A stretch of 64,000 nucleotides of DNA, from the NCBI GenBank assembly GCA_024236015.1, contig JACKLK010000005.1, positions 124,001 to 188,000 on the forward strand. Reading direction: 5' to 3'. Under the pieces are notes generated by a model. That model was not told the origin of the DNA. It did no database searches and worked only from the letters and a program-made list of their open reading frames with translations. The translations under genes and the position numbers were made by a program. Numbering within the stretch: the first letter of the stretch is position 1; each line of letters begins with the position of its first letter. Source of the DNA: Rhodoferax sp. (GTDB lineage: Bacteria > Pseudomonadota > Gammaproteobacteria > Burkholderiales > Burkholderiaceae_C). Of the stretch, positions 8,842 to 19,418 are shown in pieces.

Positions 8842-10092
8842 ATGGCTTTGATGTCTTCGATCCAGGAATTCGACCCCGAACTGGGAGCCGCCATGGCTGC
8901 CGAGGCCCAGCGCCAGCAGGACCACCTGGAACTGATCGCCTCCGAAAACTACACCAGCCCGCGGGTCATGGAGGCGCAAGGCAGCGTGCTGACGAACAAG
9001 TACGCCGAAGGTTATCCGGGCAAGCGGTATTACGGTGGTTGCGAGTTCGTCGACGTGGCCGAGACGCTGGCCATCGACCGCGCCAAGCAGTTGTTCGGCG
9101 CCGACTGGGCCAACGTGCAGCCGCATTCGGGCTCCAGCGCCAATGCCGCGGTCTACATGGCCTTGCTGCAGCCGGGCGACACCATCCTGGGCATGAGCCT
9201 GGCCCACGGCGGCCACCTGACGCACGGCGCCAAGGTCAGCTTCTCGGGCAAGTTCTACAACGCCGAGCAATACGGCATCGACACCGCCACCGGCCTGATC
9301 GACTACGACGCGCTCGAGGCCCAGGCCGTGGCCTGCAAGCCCAAGATGATCATCGCCGGTTTCTCGGCCTACAGCCGGCACCTGGACTTCGCGCGCTTCC
9401 GCGCCATCTGCGACAAGGTCGGCGCCTTGTTGTTCGTAGACATGGCCCACGTCGCCGGCCTGGTCGCCGCCGGCCTGTACCCGAATCCGATTCCGTTCGC
9501 CGACGTCGTCACCACCACCACACACAAGACCCTGCGCGGCCCGCGCGGCGGCCTGATCCTGTGCAAGGCCAACCCGGAGATCGAGAAGAAGCTCAACTCC
9601 ATGGTCTTCCCCGGCACCCAGGGCGGCCCGCTGATGCATGTGATCGCCGCCAAGGCGGTGGCCTTCAAGGAGGCGCTGGAGCCCGCGTTCAAGGCCTACC
9701 AGCAGCAGGTGATCAAGAATGCCCAGGCCATGGCCGAGGTGTTCGTGCAGCGCGGCTTCGACATCGTCTCCGGCGGCACCGACAACCACCTGATGCTGGT
9801 GAGCCTGATTCCCAAGGGCCTGACCGGCAAGGACGCCGACGCGGCGCTGGGCCGGGCCCACATCACGGTGAACAAGAACTCGGTGCCGAACGACCCGCAG
9901 TCGCCGTTCGTCACCAGCGGCATCCGTGTCGGCACGCCGGCGATCACGACGCGCGGCTTCGGCGAAGCCGAGTGCCGTGAGGTCGCCACGCTGATGTGCG
10001 ATGTGCTCGACAAACTCGGCGACGCCGCCGTCGAGAAGGCCGTGGCCGAGAAGGTGGTGGCCTTGTGCCGCCGCCATCCGGTCCCCGCCTGA
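8842..10092 (+). CDS. glyA: Serine hydroxymethyltransferase
   Basis: A 416-residue PLP enzyme that interconverts serine + THF with glycine + 5,10-methylene-THF in the cytosol. It shows ELIASENYTSPRVMEAQGS near residue 32, YPGKRYYGGCEFVD, and the PLP-lysine motif TTTTHKTLRGPRGG near residue 230. Length matches the bacterial family. The start MALMSSIQEFD has a weak AGGA upstream; an in-frame Met 13 codons earlier would add a non-homologous leader. Beside sdaA and soxBDAG, it probably converts sarcosine-derived glycine and methylene-THF to serine. Confidence 0.97.
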   Translation: MALMSSIQEFDPELGAAMAAEAQRQQDHLELIASENYTSPRVMEAQGSVLTNKYAEGYPGKRYYGGCEFVDVAETLAIDRAKQLFGADWANVQPHSGSSANAAVYMALLQPGDTILGMSLAHGGHLTHGAKVSFSGKFYNAEQYGIDTATGLIDYDALEAQAVACKPKMIIAGFSAYSRHLDFARFRAICDKVGALLFVDMAHVAGLVAAGLYPNPIPFADVVTTTTHKTLRGPRGGLILCKANPEIEKKLNSMVFPGTQGGPLMHVIAAKAVAFKEALEPAFKAYQQQVIKNAQAMAEVFVQRGFDIVSGGTDNHLMLVSLIPKGLTGKDADAALGRAHITVNKNSVPNDPQSPFVTSGIRVGTPAITTRGFGEAECREVATLMCDVLDKLGDAAVEKAVAEKVVALCRRHPVPA

Positions 10093-10135
10093 AATCGTTT
10101 CGGCCTGGATCGGTCCCTTCACCTGAAAGCCTGCC

Positions 10136-11527
<1,392 letters not shown>

Positions 11528-11912
11528 GCATGGAGCAATACCGTTTCGGGACTGCAGTGGCGGCCAAGGCCGAAGGGCTCCGTCCCGGGCGCTTCGGTGC
11601 CGCAGTCGGTGCTTCGCCCGACTGCCCTGCGGTGCGCGGTCTTGCGGCGCGTCGCGCAACTCACTGCGCGCCCTGCGGGCGCTCCGTTCAGACAAGCGCG
11701 ACGAGTCAGATGACGAAGCGCGCTGCGCGCGCAGCCGCAAGCCCTGTGCTCCTCGGTGCGGCACAGGCGCGCCCGGGACGGAGCCCTTCGGCCTTGGCCG
11801 GCGAGCGTTGTGGGTACTCGGCCACCCGCGCGACGCGGGCCATTGCCACCGCCGGCCGCCTGCAAGTATCAGCCAGCCGATATATCACCCAGATCCAACG
11901 ACTGGACACACC
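11528..11912. other. Intergenic region between sdaA and soxB
   Basis: A 385-bp region with no credible gene. It is dominated by a long inverted repeat (separate entry) and GC-rich low-complexity sequence. The right 90 bp, before the soxB GTG, must hold any sox promoter, but no clear hexamer pair was found. Confidence 0.5.
11561..11800. repeat. 240-bp element bounded by a 32-bp perfect inverted repeat
   Basis: Bases 11561-11592 and 11769-11800 are exact reverse complements (32 bp, starting CGGCCAAGGCCGAAGGGC), separated by 176 bp. Pairing continues imperfectly inward (GTGCCGCA against TGCGGCAC). The interior has further GC-rich inverted words and no coding potential. It resembles intergenic palindromic or MITE-like elements of Burkholderiales. 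No target-site duplication could be confirmed. Confidence 0.75.
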
Positions 11913-13163
11913 GTGAACCGATTTTCCATCTTCACCCTTGCCCGCAATGCCATGTCTTATCACGAGAACTGGCAGAAGCAGTGGCGCAGCCCCGCGCCGA
12001 AGCGGGAATACGATGCCATCGTCGTCGGTGGTGGCGGTCATGGCCTGGCCACGGCGTATTACCTGGCCAAGGAACACGGCATGCGCAACATCGCCGTGGT
12101 CGAGCGCGGCTGGCTGGGCGGTGGCAACACGGCGCGCAACACCACCATCGTGCGCTCCAACTACCTGTGGGACGACGCGACGCATCTGTACGAGAAGGCG
12201 CTCAAGTTGTGGGAGGGCCTGTCGCAGGACCTGAACTACAACACCATGTTCAGCCAGCGCGGCGTCATGAACGTCGGCCATTCGCTGCAGGACATGCGCG
12301 ACATCCATCGCCGCGTCAATGCGAACCGGCTCAACGGCGTCGACGGCGTCGTGCTCAGCCCGCAGCAGATCAAGGAGATGGTGCCGATCATGAACACCTC
12401 CTCGACCTTGCGGTACCCGGTCATGGGCGCCTCGTTCCAGCCGCGCGCCGGAGTCGCGCGCCACGACGCGATCGCCTGGGGTTTTGCCCGTGCGGCCGAT
12501 GCGCTGGGCGTGGACATCATCCAGAACTGCGAGGTGATCGGCATCCAGCGCGACGGCGACCAGGTCACCGGCATCGAGACCACGCGCGGCATGATCGCGT
12601 CCAGGAAGATCGGCATCGTCTCGGCCGGCCACAGCACGGTGCTGGCCGACATGGCCGGCATCCGGCTGCCGCTGGAGAGCCATCCGCTGCAGGCGCTGGT
12701 GTCCGAGCCGCTCAAGCCCATTCTGCACACGGTCGTGATGTCCAACGCCATCCATGCCTATGTGAGCCAGTCCGACAAGGGCGACCTGGTGATCGGCGCG
12801 GGCATCGACAGCTACATCGGCTACGGCCAGCGCGGCAGTTTCCCGGTGATCGAACACACCTTGCAGGCGATCTGCGAGATGTTCCCGATCTTCCGGCGGG
12901 TGCGCATGAACCGGCAATGGGGTGGCATCGTCGACGTGGCGCCCGATGCCTGCCCGATCATCTCCAAGACCGATATCCGGGGCCTGTATTTCAACTGCGG
13001 CTGGGGCACCGGCGGCTTCAAGGCCACGCCGGGTTCGGGCTGGGTGATGGCGCACACGATGGCGCAGGACCGGCCGCACGAACTCAATGCGGCCTTTGCG
13101 CTGGATCGCTTCTATACCGGCCACCTGATCGACGAACACGGCGCGGCCGGCGTCGCGCATTGA
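11913..13163 (+). CDS. soxB: Sarcosine oxidase subunit beta
   Basis: A 416-residue flavoprotein of the heterotetrameric sarcosine oxidase (sarcosine + THF + O2 to glycine + methylene-THF + H2O2). The FAD dinucleotide motif YDAIVVGGGGHGLATAYYLA lies near residue 33, followed by ERGWLGGGNTARNTT. The GTG at 11913 is preferred because VNRFSIFTLARNAMSYHENW aligns with the N-terminus of known SoxB proteins; an ATG 13 codons later would remove it. First gene of the B-D-A-G order, as in Pseudomonas. Confidence 0.96.
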   Translation: MNRFSIFTLARNAMSYHENWQKQWRSPAPKREYDAIVVGGGGHGLATAYYLAKEHGMRNIAVVERGWLGGGNTARNTTIVRSNYLWDDATHLYEKALKLWEGLSQDLNYNTMFSQRGVMNVGHSLQDMRDIHRRVNANRLNGVDGVVLSPQQIKEMVPIMNTSSTLRYPVMGASFQPRAGVARHDAIAWGFARAADALGVDIIQNCEVIGIQRDGDQVTGIETTRGMIASRKIGIVSAGHSTVLADMAGIRLPLESHPLQALVSEPLKPILHTVVMSNAIHAYVSQSDKGDLVIGAGIDSYIGYGQRGSFPVIEHTLQAICEMFPIFRRVRMNRQWGGIVDVAPDACPIISKTDIRGLYFNCGWGTGGFKATPGSGWVMAHTMAQDRPHELNAAFALDRFYTGHLIDEHGAAGVAH

Positions 13164-13186
13164 CATGAAAGACGCCCCCCGTCTGT

Positions 13187-13254
13187 ACGGTCTCACTGCG
13201 TGTAGACCGTCCGAACCCCCCACTGGGGGGCGGGCCGGCCGCTTCGGAGCGGCC
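13187..13254. repeat. Three consecutive hairpins between soxB and soxD
   Basis: In the 165-bp gap there are three perfect inverted repeats: ACGGTCT/AGACCGT (13187-13210), CCCCCC/GGGGGG (13216-13230) and GGCCGCT/AGCGGCC with a TCGG loop (13237-13254). None is followed by a T-run, so they look like a mobile intergenic repeat or mRNA-stabilising structure rather than a terminator. Confidence 0.55.
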
Positions 13255-13328
13255 GTGCGCGGCGGCCCCTGGACCTTTCATGCCCTGCCGGTGGCGCTTG
13301 GTGCCTTGGGAAACTGACGAGAAAGACG

Positions 13329-13730
13329 ATGCTGAAAATCACCTGCCCCTGGTGCGGACCCCGCGCCGAAAGCGAGTTCAGTTGTGGCGGCGAGGCGCAT
13401 ATCGTGCGTCCGCTGGACACCGACGCGCTCGACGACCGCCAGTGGGGCGACTACCTGTTCATGCGCAAGAACCCCAAGGGCCGGCACTTCGAGCAATGGC
13501 ACCACAGCCAGGGTTGCCGGCGCTGGTTCAATGCCGAGCGCGACACCGTGACCTATCGCTTCAAGCAGTTCTACAAGCCGGGCGAGCAGCCGCAGGGCGT
13601 GGAGGCCGCGGCCGTCGTTGCCGATGCCGCCGTCGTACCCGAACTGGTGGGGGCCCCGGCGACGACGGCACCACCGCCGGCCGAGAACCCTGCGCCCGCG
13701 GCGGGCACCGATGACGGGAGCAAGGCATGA
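13329..13730 (+). CDS. soxD: Sarcosine oxidase subunit delta
   Basis: A 133-residue small subunit with the zinc-type cysteines CPWCG near the N-terminus and the HHSQGCRRWFNAERDT region near residues 58-73, both hallmarks of SoxD. After YRFKQFYKPGEQP the protein carries about 40 extra residues rich in Ala, Val and Pro; most SoxD proteins end near 100. Its stop overlaps the soxA start (ATGA). Confidence 0.94.
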   Translation: MLKITCPWCGPRAESEFSCGGEAHIVRPLDTDALDDRQWGDYLFMRKNPKGRHFEQWHHSQGCRRWFNAERDTVTYRFKQFYKPGEQPQGVEAAAVVADAAVVPELVGAPATTAPPPAENPAPAAGTDDGSKA

Positions 13731-16729
13731 GCGGTACGCGCATCGACAAGGCCGGCATCCGGCTGGACCGCAAACGCACGCTCGCGTTCCGGTTCAACGG
13801 CCGCAACTACCAGGGTTTTGCCGGCGACACGCTGGCCTCGGCGGTACTGGCCGCCGGCGACGCGGTGTTGTCGCGCTCCTGGAAATACCACCGTCCGCGT
13901 GGCGTGTTGACCTGCGGCGTCGAGGAGCCGGCCGCGCTGGTGCAGCTGGAGTCCGGTGACAAGACGATTCCCAACGCCAAGATGCCCGAGGTCGAGCTGT
14001 ACGACGGCCTGCGGGCCGAGAGCGCCTTGCCGTGGCCGAGTCCGGCAAGACACCTGCTGAGCATCAACCGCTGGTTCACGCCGCTGTTCCCGGCGGGCTT
14101 CTATTACAAGACCTTCATGTGGCCGGCCAAGGCCTGGATGTGGTACGAGCGTTTCATCCGCAAGGCCGGCGGCCTGGGCGCGGCACCGGAGCAGGAGGAC
14201 CAGGACCGCTACGTGCACCAGAACATCCACTGCGAGGTGCTGGTCGTCGGCGGCGGCATCGCGGGTCTGGCGGCGGCGCTGGCGGCCGGGCGCAGCGGTG
14301 CGCGCGTGATCCTGGCCGAGTTGGGTGCGCATCTGGGCGGCAGTGCACACCGCCTGACCGGCACGATCAACGGCAAGTCGGCCCGTGCCTGGGTGATCGA
14401 CGCCGAGCGCGAACTGGCGCAGATGCCCGAGGTGCGCATCATCCGCCGCGGAGTCGCGTTCGGCTACCACGACCACAACTTCGTGACCATCCGCGAGTCC
14501 CTGACCGACCACCTGCCGCTGGCCGAGCGCAAGGGTTTTCGCGAACGCCTGTGGCGGGTGCGGGCCAGCCAGGTGGTCCTGGCCACCGGCGCGCACGAGC
14601 GTCCGATGGTGTTCGGCAACAACGACCTGCCCGGCGTCATGTTGTCGTCGGCGATGGCCGACTATGCCGAGTTGTATGGCGTGCGCGTCGGCTCGCAGGT
14701 GGTCATTGCCACCAGCTGCGACAGCGCCTATGCCGATGCGCGGTTGCTGCAGGCCGCCGGTGCCAAGGTCACGGTCGTCGACAGCCGCGCGGGCGAGGCC
14801 CAGGGCGGCAGCCGGGCGCACCAGGCCCAGGCTGACGGCATCACCGTGCTGCGCGGCTTCGTGCCGGTGCAGGCCAAGGGGTCGATGGCGGTATCGGCGC
14901 TGGTGGTACGCCAGATGGATGGCGACAAGGCCAGCGGCGAGACGCGCGAGTTGCCGTGCGATGCGATCGGCATGTCGGGGGGCTGGAATCCGGCCATCCA
15001 CCTGTATTCGCATTCCGGCGGCAAGGCCCGCTGGGACGAGGACCTGGTGTGTTTCAAGCCGGGTGCGGCCATGCCCGACCAGGCCAGCGTGGGCGCCTGC
15101 AACGCGACCTGGAGCCTGGGCTCGAGCCTGGACGAAGGCAGCCTGGCGGGTGCCGCGGCGGCAACCCAGGCCGGTTTCGCGGCCCGCGCCGAAGCCTATG
15201 CCGTCGACGAGATGGCGATCGAGGACACCGGCACGTTCTGGGTCGCCGAGACCGGCGTGCCCTTGTCGCGCCGGCCCAAGGCCTTCGTCGACTACCAGAA
15301 CGACGTCTCGGCCAGCGACATCGAACTGGCGATCCGCGAGGGTTTCGAGTCCATCGAACACATCAAGCGCTACACCGCGATGGGGTTCGGCACCGACCAG
15401 GGCAAGCTGGGCAACATCAACGGCATGGCGCTGGCGGCGCGTGCCATGGGCAAGCCGATCGACCAGGTCGGCACCACGACCTTCCGGCCCAACTACCTGC
15501 CGATCTCGTTCGGCACCCTGGCCGGGCTGGACCGCGGCGAACTGTTCGACCCGGCGCGCAAGACCAGTCCGCACGAGTCGCATGTGGCAGCGGGTTGCCT
15601 GTTCGAGGACGTCGGCCAGTGGAAACGGCCCTGGTATTTCCCGCAGGGCAACGAGGACCTGCACCAGGCGGTGGCGCGCGAGGTGATGGCCGTACGCAAC
15701 AGCGTCGGCATCATGGATGGCTCGACACTGGGCAAGATCGACATCCAGGGCCCGGATGCGGCCAAGCTGCTGAACTGGGTCTATACCAACCCCTGGCTCA
15801 AGCTCGAGATCGGCAAGTGCCGCTACGGCCTGATGCTCGACGAAAACGGCATGGTGTTCGACGACGGTGTCACCGCGCGCTTGGGCGAGAACCATTTCCT
15901 GATGACCACCACCACCGGCGGCGCGGCCCGGGTGCTGGGCTGGCTCGAGCGCTGGGTGCAGACCGAATGGCCCGACATGCAGGTCTGGATGACCTCGGTC
16001 ACCGACCACTGGTCGACGTTTGCCGTGGCCGGGCCGAACAGCCGCGCGGTCGTCAAGAAGGTGCTGACCGAGATCGACCTGTCGAACGAGGCCTTCCCGT
16101 TCATGAGCTGGCGCACGGCCAGGGCCGCCGGCGTGCCGGCGCGGGTCATGCGCATCAGTTTTTCGGGCGAGTTGTCGTACGAGGTCAACGTGCCGTCCAA
16201 CGCCGGCGCCCACGTGTGGAACGCGCTGATGGAGGCGGGCAAGGAGTTCGGCATCACGCCGTACGGCACCGAGACCATGCACGTGTTGCGGGCCGAAAAA
16301 GGCTACATCATCGTCGGCCAGGACACCGACGGATCGATCTCGCCGCACGACCTGGGCATGGGCGGCATGGTGTCCAAGACCAAGGATTTCCTGGGTCGGC
16401 GTTCGTTGGCGCGCAGCGACACGGCCCGCAGTGACCGCAAGCAGCTGGTCGGCCTGCTGACCGACGAGGAGAAGCTGGTATTGCCCGAGGGCACGCAGCT
16501 GACCGAGCAGTCCAAGGCGTCGCCGCCGCCGGTGCCGATGATCGGCCACGTGACCTCGAGTTATTACAGCCCCACGCTGGGCCGCTCCATCGCCCTGGCC
16601 GTGGTGCGCTCCGGCCAGCAGCGCATGGGCGAGAAGATCCATGCGGCGCTCGCCGACGGGCGCTACGTGGCGGCCACCGTCTGCAGCCCGGTGTTCCACG
16701 ATCCGGAAGGGAAACGTCTCCATGCATGA
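13727..16729 (+). CDS. soxA: Sarcosine oxidase subunit alpha
   Basis: A 1000-residue large subunit. An N-terminal 2Fe-2S-ferredoxin-like fold (LAFRFNGRNYQGFAGDTLAS, WKYHRPRGVLTCG) is followed by an NAD/FAD-binding domain with VVGGGIAGLAAALAAGRSGA near residue 172. The C-terminal half is a GcvT-type THF-binding domain (GILDGSTLGKIDIQGPDA-like region, then FSGELSYEVNVPS and YGTETMHVLRAEKGY). It couples oxidation of the methyl group to methylene-THF formation. Start overlaps soxD by 4 bp; the end overlaps soxG by 8 bp. Confidence 0.97.
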   Translation: MSGTRIDKAGIRLDRKRTLAFRFNGRNYQGFAGDTLASAVLAAGDAVLSRSWKYHRPRGVLTCGVEEPAALVQLESGDKTIPNAKMPEVELYDGLRAESALPWPSPARHLLSINRWFTPLFPAGFYYKTFMWPAKAWMWYERFIRKAGGLGAAPEQEDQDRYVHQNIHCEVLVVGGGIAGLAAALAAGRSGARVILAELGAHLGGSAHRLTGTINGKSARAWVIDAERELAQMPEVRIIRRGVAFGYHDHNFVTIRESLTDHLPLAERKGFRERLWRVRASQVVLATGAHERPMVFGNNDLPGVMLSSAMADYAELYGVRVGSQVVIATSCDSAYADARLLQAAGAKVTVVDSRAGEAQGGSRAHQAQADGITVLRGFVPVQAKGSMAVSALVVRQMDGDKASGETRELPCDAIGMSGGWNPAIHLYSHSGGKARWDEDLVCFKPGAAMPDQASVGACNATWSLGSSLDEGSLAGAAAATQAGFAARAEAYAVDEMAIEDTGTFWVAETGVPLSRRPKAFVDYQNDVSASDIELAIREGFESIEHIKRYTAMGFGTDQGKLGNINGMALAARAMGKPIDQVGTTTFRPNYLPISFGTLAGLDRGELFDPARKTSPHESHVAAGCLFEDVGQWKRPWYFPQGNEDLHQAVAREVMAVRNSVGIMDGSTLGKIDIQGPDAAKLLNWVYTNPWLKLEIGKCRYGLMLDENGMVFDDGVTARLGENHFLMTTTTGGAARVLGWLERWVQTEWPDMQVWMTSVTDHWSTFAVAGPNSRAVVKKVLTEIDLSNEAFPFMSWRTARAAGVPARVMRISFSGELSYEVNVPSNAGAHVWNALMEAGKEFGITPYGTETMHVLRAEKGYIIVGQDTDGSISPHDLGMGGMVSKTKDFLGRRSLARSDTARSDRKQLVGLLTDEEKLVLPEGTQLTEQSKASPPPVPMIGHVTSSYYSPTLGRSIALAVVRSGQQRMGEKIHAALADGRYVAATVCSPVFHDPEGKRLHA

Positions 16730-17303
16730 CGCCGTACTGAACAGCCCGCTGGCCGGCCTGCTCGGCCGCAAGGCCCGTGACCTGCAGGTGGACGGGCGCA
16801 GCTGCAGCCTGGCCGAAATTCCGTTTGTCGACATGCTGAACCTGCGCGGCGACGCCGGCGATGCGCGTTTCGCCCAGGCGGTGCTGGACGTGACCGGCAT
16901 GCACCTGCCGACCACGGCCAACACCGCCAGCATCGACCCGCAACGCCAGCTGTTGTGGCTCGGCCCCGACGAGTGGCTGCTCAAGCTGCGCGACCGCCAG
17001 GGCGAGGCGGTCGGTGCGGCATTGCGGCAGGCCTTGAGCGGCATCCACAGCGCGGTGGTCGACGTGGGCCACGGCTTCACGACGCTGGCGCTGCAAGGCC
17101 CGGGCAGCGTCGACCTGCTGGCGCGCGGTTGCCCGCTCGATCTGCATCCGCGGGTGTTCGGCACCGGTGCGCTGGCGCAAAGCCATATCGCGAAGGCCGG
17201 CGCCACCGTGTTGTGCCTGTATGCCGGCATCCAGTACGAAGTCACCGTGCGGCGCAGCTTCGCCGACTACCTGGTGCGCTGGTTGTGTGAAGCGGGCCAA
17301 TAA
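16722..17303 (+). CDS. soxG: Sarcosine oxidase subunit gamma
   Basis: A 193-residue subunit with the SoxG pattern: ELPFVDMLNLRGD-like opening, WLGPDEWLLKLRD near residue 80, VDVGHGFTTLALQGPGSVDLLARGCPLDL, and YEVTVRRSFADYLVRWL at the end. SoxG is related to the GcvT fold. The MHDAVLN start overlaps the end of soxA by 8 bp. Confidence 0.95.
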   Translation: MHDAVLNSPLAGLLGRKARDLQVDGRSCSLAEIPFVDMLNLRGDAGDARFAQAVLDVTGMHLPTTANTASIDPQRQLLWLGPDEWLLKLRDRQGEAVGAALRQALSGIHSAVVDVGHGFTTLALQGPGSVDLLARGCPLDLHPRVFGTGALAQSHIAKAGATVLCLYAGIQYEVTVRRSFADYLVRWLCEAGQ

Positions 17304-17333
17304 GGGCGCGCGGTCTTGCGGGAGCGTCCCGGC

Positions 17334-19418
17334 ATGACCATCAGCCTGGGCATCGATACCGGCGGCACCTTCACCGACGCGGTGTTGCTGGGGGCCGATC
17401 GCCAGGTGCTGGCATCGGCCAAGAGCCTGACCACGCCGTTCGACCTGTCCATCGGCATCGGGGGCGCACTCGACCCGTTGCCGCCGGAACTGATGGCCCG
17501 GGTCGACCTGGTGTCGCTGTCCACGACGCTGACGACCAATTCGGTGGTCGAAGGCAAGGGTGCGCCGGTGTGCGTGCTGCTGGCCGGCTACGACGCCGCA
17601 CAGATCAAGTCCAGCGGCCTGCTCGAGCTGCTGGGCGCCGACGCCATCGTGTCGCTGGCCGGCGGCCACGATGCCGGCGGTTTTGCGCTGGTGCCCATCG
17701 ACGAGGCCGCGGCCCGCGAGGCGATCGAACGCCAGGCACCCCGGGTGTCCGCGTTCGCGATCTCGGCCAGTTTCGGCGTGCGCAACCCCGAGCACGAGTT
17801 GCAGCTGCGCGCGCTGGTCGAGCAGCTGTGCGACAAGCCGGTGACCTGCGGCCATGAACTCGCCTCCAGCCTGGGCGCGCCGCGCCGCGCGCTGACCGCC
17901 GCGCTCAATGCGCGCATGGTCTCGCACGTGAAGGCGCTGATCGACGCGGTCCGCCGCACGCTGGCGCGCCGCCGGGTCGACGCGCCGCTGATGATGGTCC
18001 AGGGCGACGGCACGCTGGTCAACGTGGCGCGTGCGCTGCGCCGGCCGGTCGGCACCGTGTTGTCCGGCCCCGCGGCCAGCGTGCTGGGCGCCTGCGCGCT
18101 GAGCGGCCGGGCCGACGCCATCGTCGCCGACATGGGGGGCACCACGACCGACATCGCCGTCGTGCGCGGCGGCGAGCCCGAACTGAGTTTCGACGGCGCG
18201 CTGGTCGGCCAGTGGCGGCCGATGGTCGAGGCGGTCAAGGTCTATGCGATCGGGCTCGGTGGCGACAGCGAAGTGCGGTTCGGCGGCGGCGAAGGCCTGG
18301 TGATCGGGCCCCGGCGCGTATTGCCGCTGAGCCTGCTGGCGCATGAACATCCGTGGGTCGTGCCGGTGCTGGCGCGCCAGCAGGGCGAGGCACCCCACGC
18401 GAGCCAGATCCGTTTCGCGCAGCGATTGCAGGGCGACGCGGCCATGGTGGCGCGCCTGCTGCCGGACGAGACCATGGCCTGGCAACGGCTGGCCGATGGC
18501 CCGGTCGACCTGGAGCGCTGCAACATGGAGGACCGCGCGCTGGCCAAGGCCATCGCCCGCCTCGAGCGCAAGGGCCTGGCCATCTACAGCGGATTCACGC
18601 CCAGCGACGCGGCCCATGTGCTGGGCCTGTCCGCGCACTGGAACACCGAGGCGGCGGTACTTGGTGCCCGCATCTGGGCGCGCCAGATGCGCCATCTGTA
18701 CGGCCTGGGGACCTGGGTGCAGGGCGACGCCGTCGCGCCGTCGCGCCAGGTGGTGGACAAGGTGATCGCCACCATCCACCAGAAACTGATCGAGGCCGGC
18801 CTGAACGACGCGGGCCAGATGAACGAGGTCAACGCCGGCAAGGTCGCCACGCTGCTGGCGGCGATGACGATGCAGGGAGCCGCCGCCAATGCGGCTGGCG
18901 CCGGCGCGGCATCGGTGTTCAGCCTGCGTTTCGCGCCGCAGATGCCGCTGGTGGCCGTCGGCGCGCCGGCGTCCATCTATTACCCCGCGGTGGCGCGCGG
19001 CCTGGGCATGGCGCTGGAGTTGCCGCCGTTCGCCGAGGTGGCCAATGCGGTGGGCGCCGTGCTGGGCCGCGTGTCGCAGCGGGTGCACATGACGGTCACG
19101 CAGCCGGTGCGTGGCGTGTTCCGCGTGTTCACGTCCGATGGCCCGCGCGATTTCGAGACGCTGGCACCGGCCATTGCGCTGGCGCAGCAACTGGCCGGGG
19201 CCGCGGCACTGGCGCAGGCGCTGGACGCCGGTGCGGCCCATGCCGAGGTGGTGCTCAGCCAGCATGACAACGCGGTCGTCAACGACATCGACGGCAATAT
19301 GTTCTTCGAGGCCCGCGTCACCGCCACCGCCTCGGGGCCGCCGCTGGGCCGCGCCGCGGTGCTGGCGCGGCGGCAGGCACGGCAGGATCATGACAGCGGC
19401 ATCGCGCAACGCGCTTGA
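17334..19418 (+). CDS. Hydantoinase/oxoprolinase family protein (HyuA-like)
   Basis: A 694-residue protein of the HyuA family (ATP-dependent N-methylhydantoinase/5-oxoprolinase, ASKHA fold). The phosphate-binding motifs are GIDTGGTFTDAVLL (residues 6-19) and ADMGGTTTDIAVV (Asp266). GGGAG lies about 10 bases before the ATG. The partner HyuB is absent from the window, so full hydantoinase activity is uncertain. Next to sarcosine oxidase, a role in making N-carbamoylsarcosine from methylhydantoin (creatinine route) is attractive but speculative. The stop overlaps the next gene. Confidence 0.85.
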   Translation: MTISLGIDTGGTFTDAVLLGADRQVLASAKSLTTPFDLSIGIGGALDPLPPELMARVDLVSLSTTLTTNSVVEGKGAPVCVLLAGYDAAQIKSSGLLELLGADAIVSLAGGHDAGGFALVPIDEAAAREAIERQAPRVSAFAISASFGVRNPEHELQLRALVEQLCDKPVTCGHELASSLGAPRRALTAALNARMVSHVKALIDAVRRTLARRRVDAPLMMVQGDGTLVNVARALRRPVGTVLSGPAASVLGACALSGRADAIVADMGGTTTDIAVVRGGEPELSFDGALVGQWRPMVEAVKVYAIGLGGDSEVRFGGGEGLVIGPRRVLPLSLLAHEHPWVVPVLARQQGEAPHASQIRFAQRLQGDAAMVARLLPDETMAWQRLADGPVDLERCNMEDRALAKAIARLERKGLAIYSGFTPSDAAHVLGLSAHWNTEAAVLGARIWARQMRHLYGLGTWVQGDAVAPSRQVVDKVIATIHQKLIEAGLNDAGQMNEVNAGKVATLLAAMTMQGAAANAAGAGAASVFSLRFAPQMPLVAVGAPASIYYPAVARGLGMALELPPFAEVANAVGAVLGRVSQRVHMTVTQPVRGVFRVFTSDGPRDFETLAPAIALAQQLAGAAALAQALDAGAAHAEVVLSQHDNAVVNDIDGNMFFEARVTATASGPPLGRAAVLARRQARQDHDSGIAQRA

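Noticed and set aside
13571..17245. 1224-codon minus-strand open frame
   Set aside because: Shadow of soxA and soxG; composition is extreme and no domain is seen.
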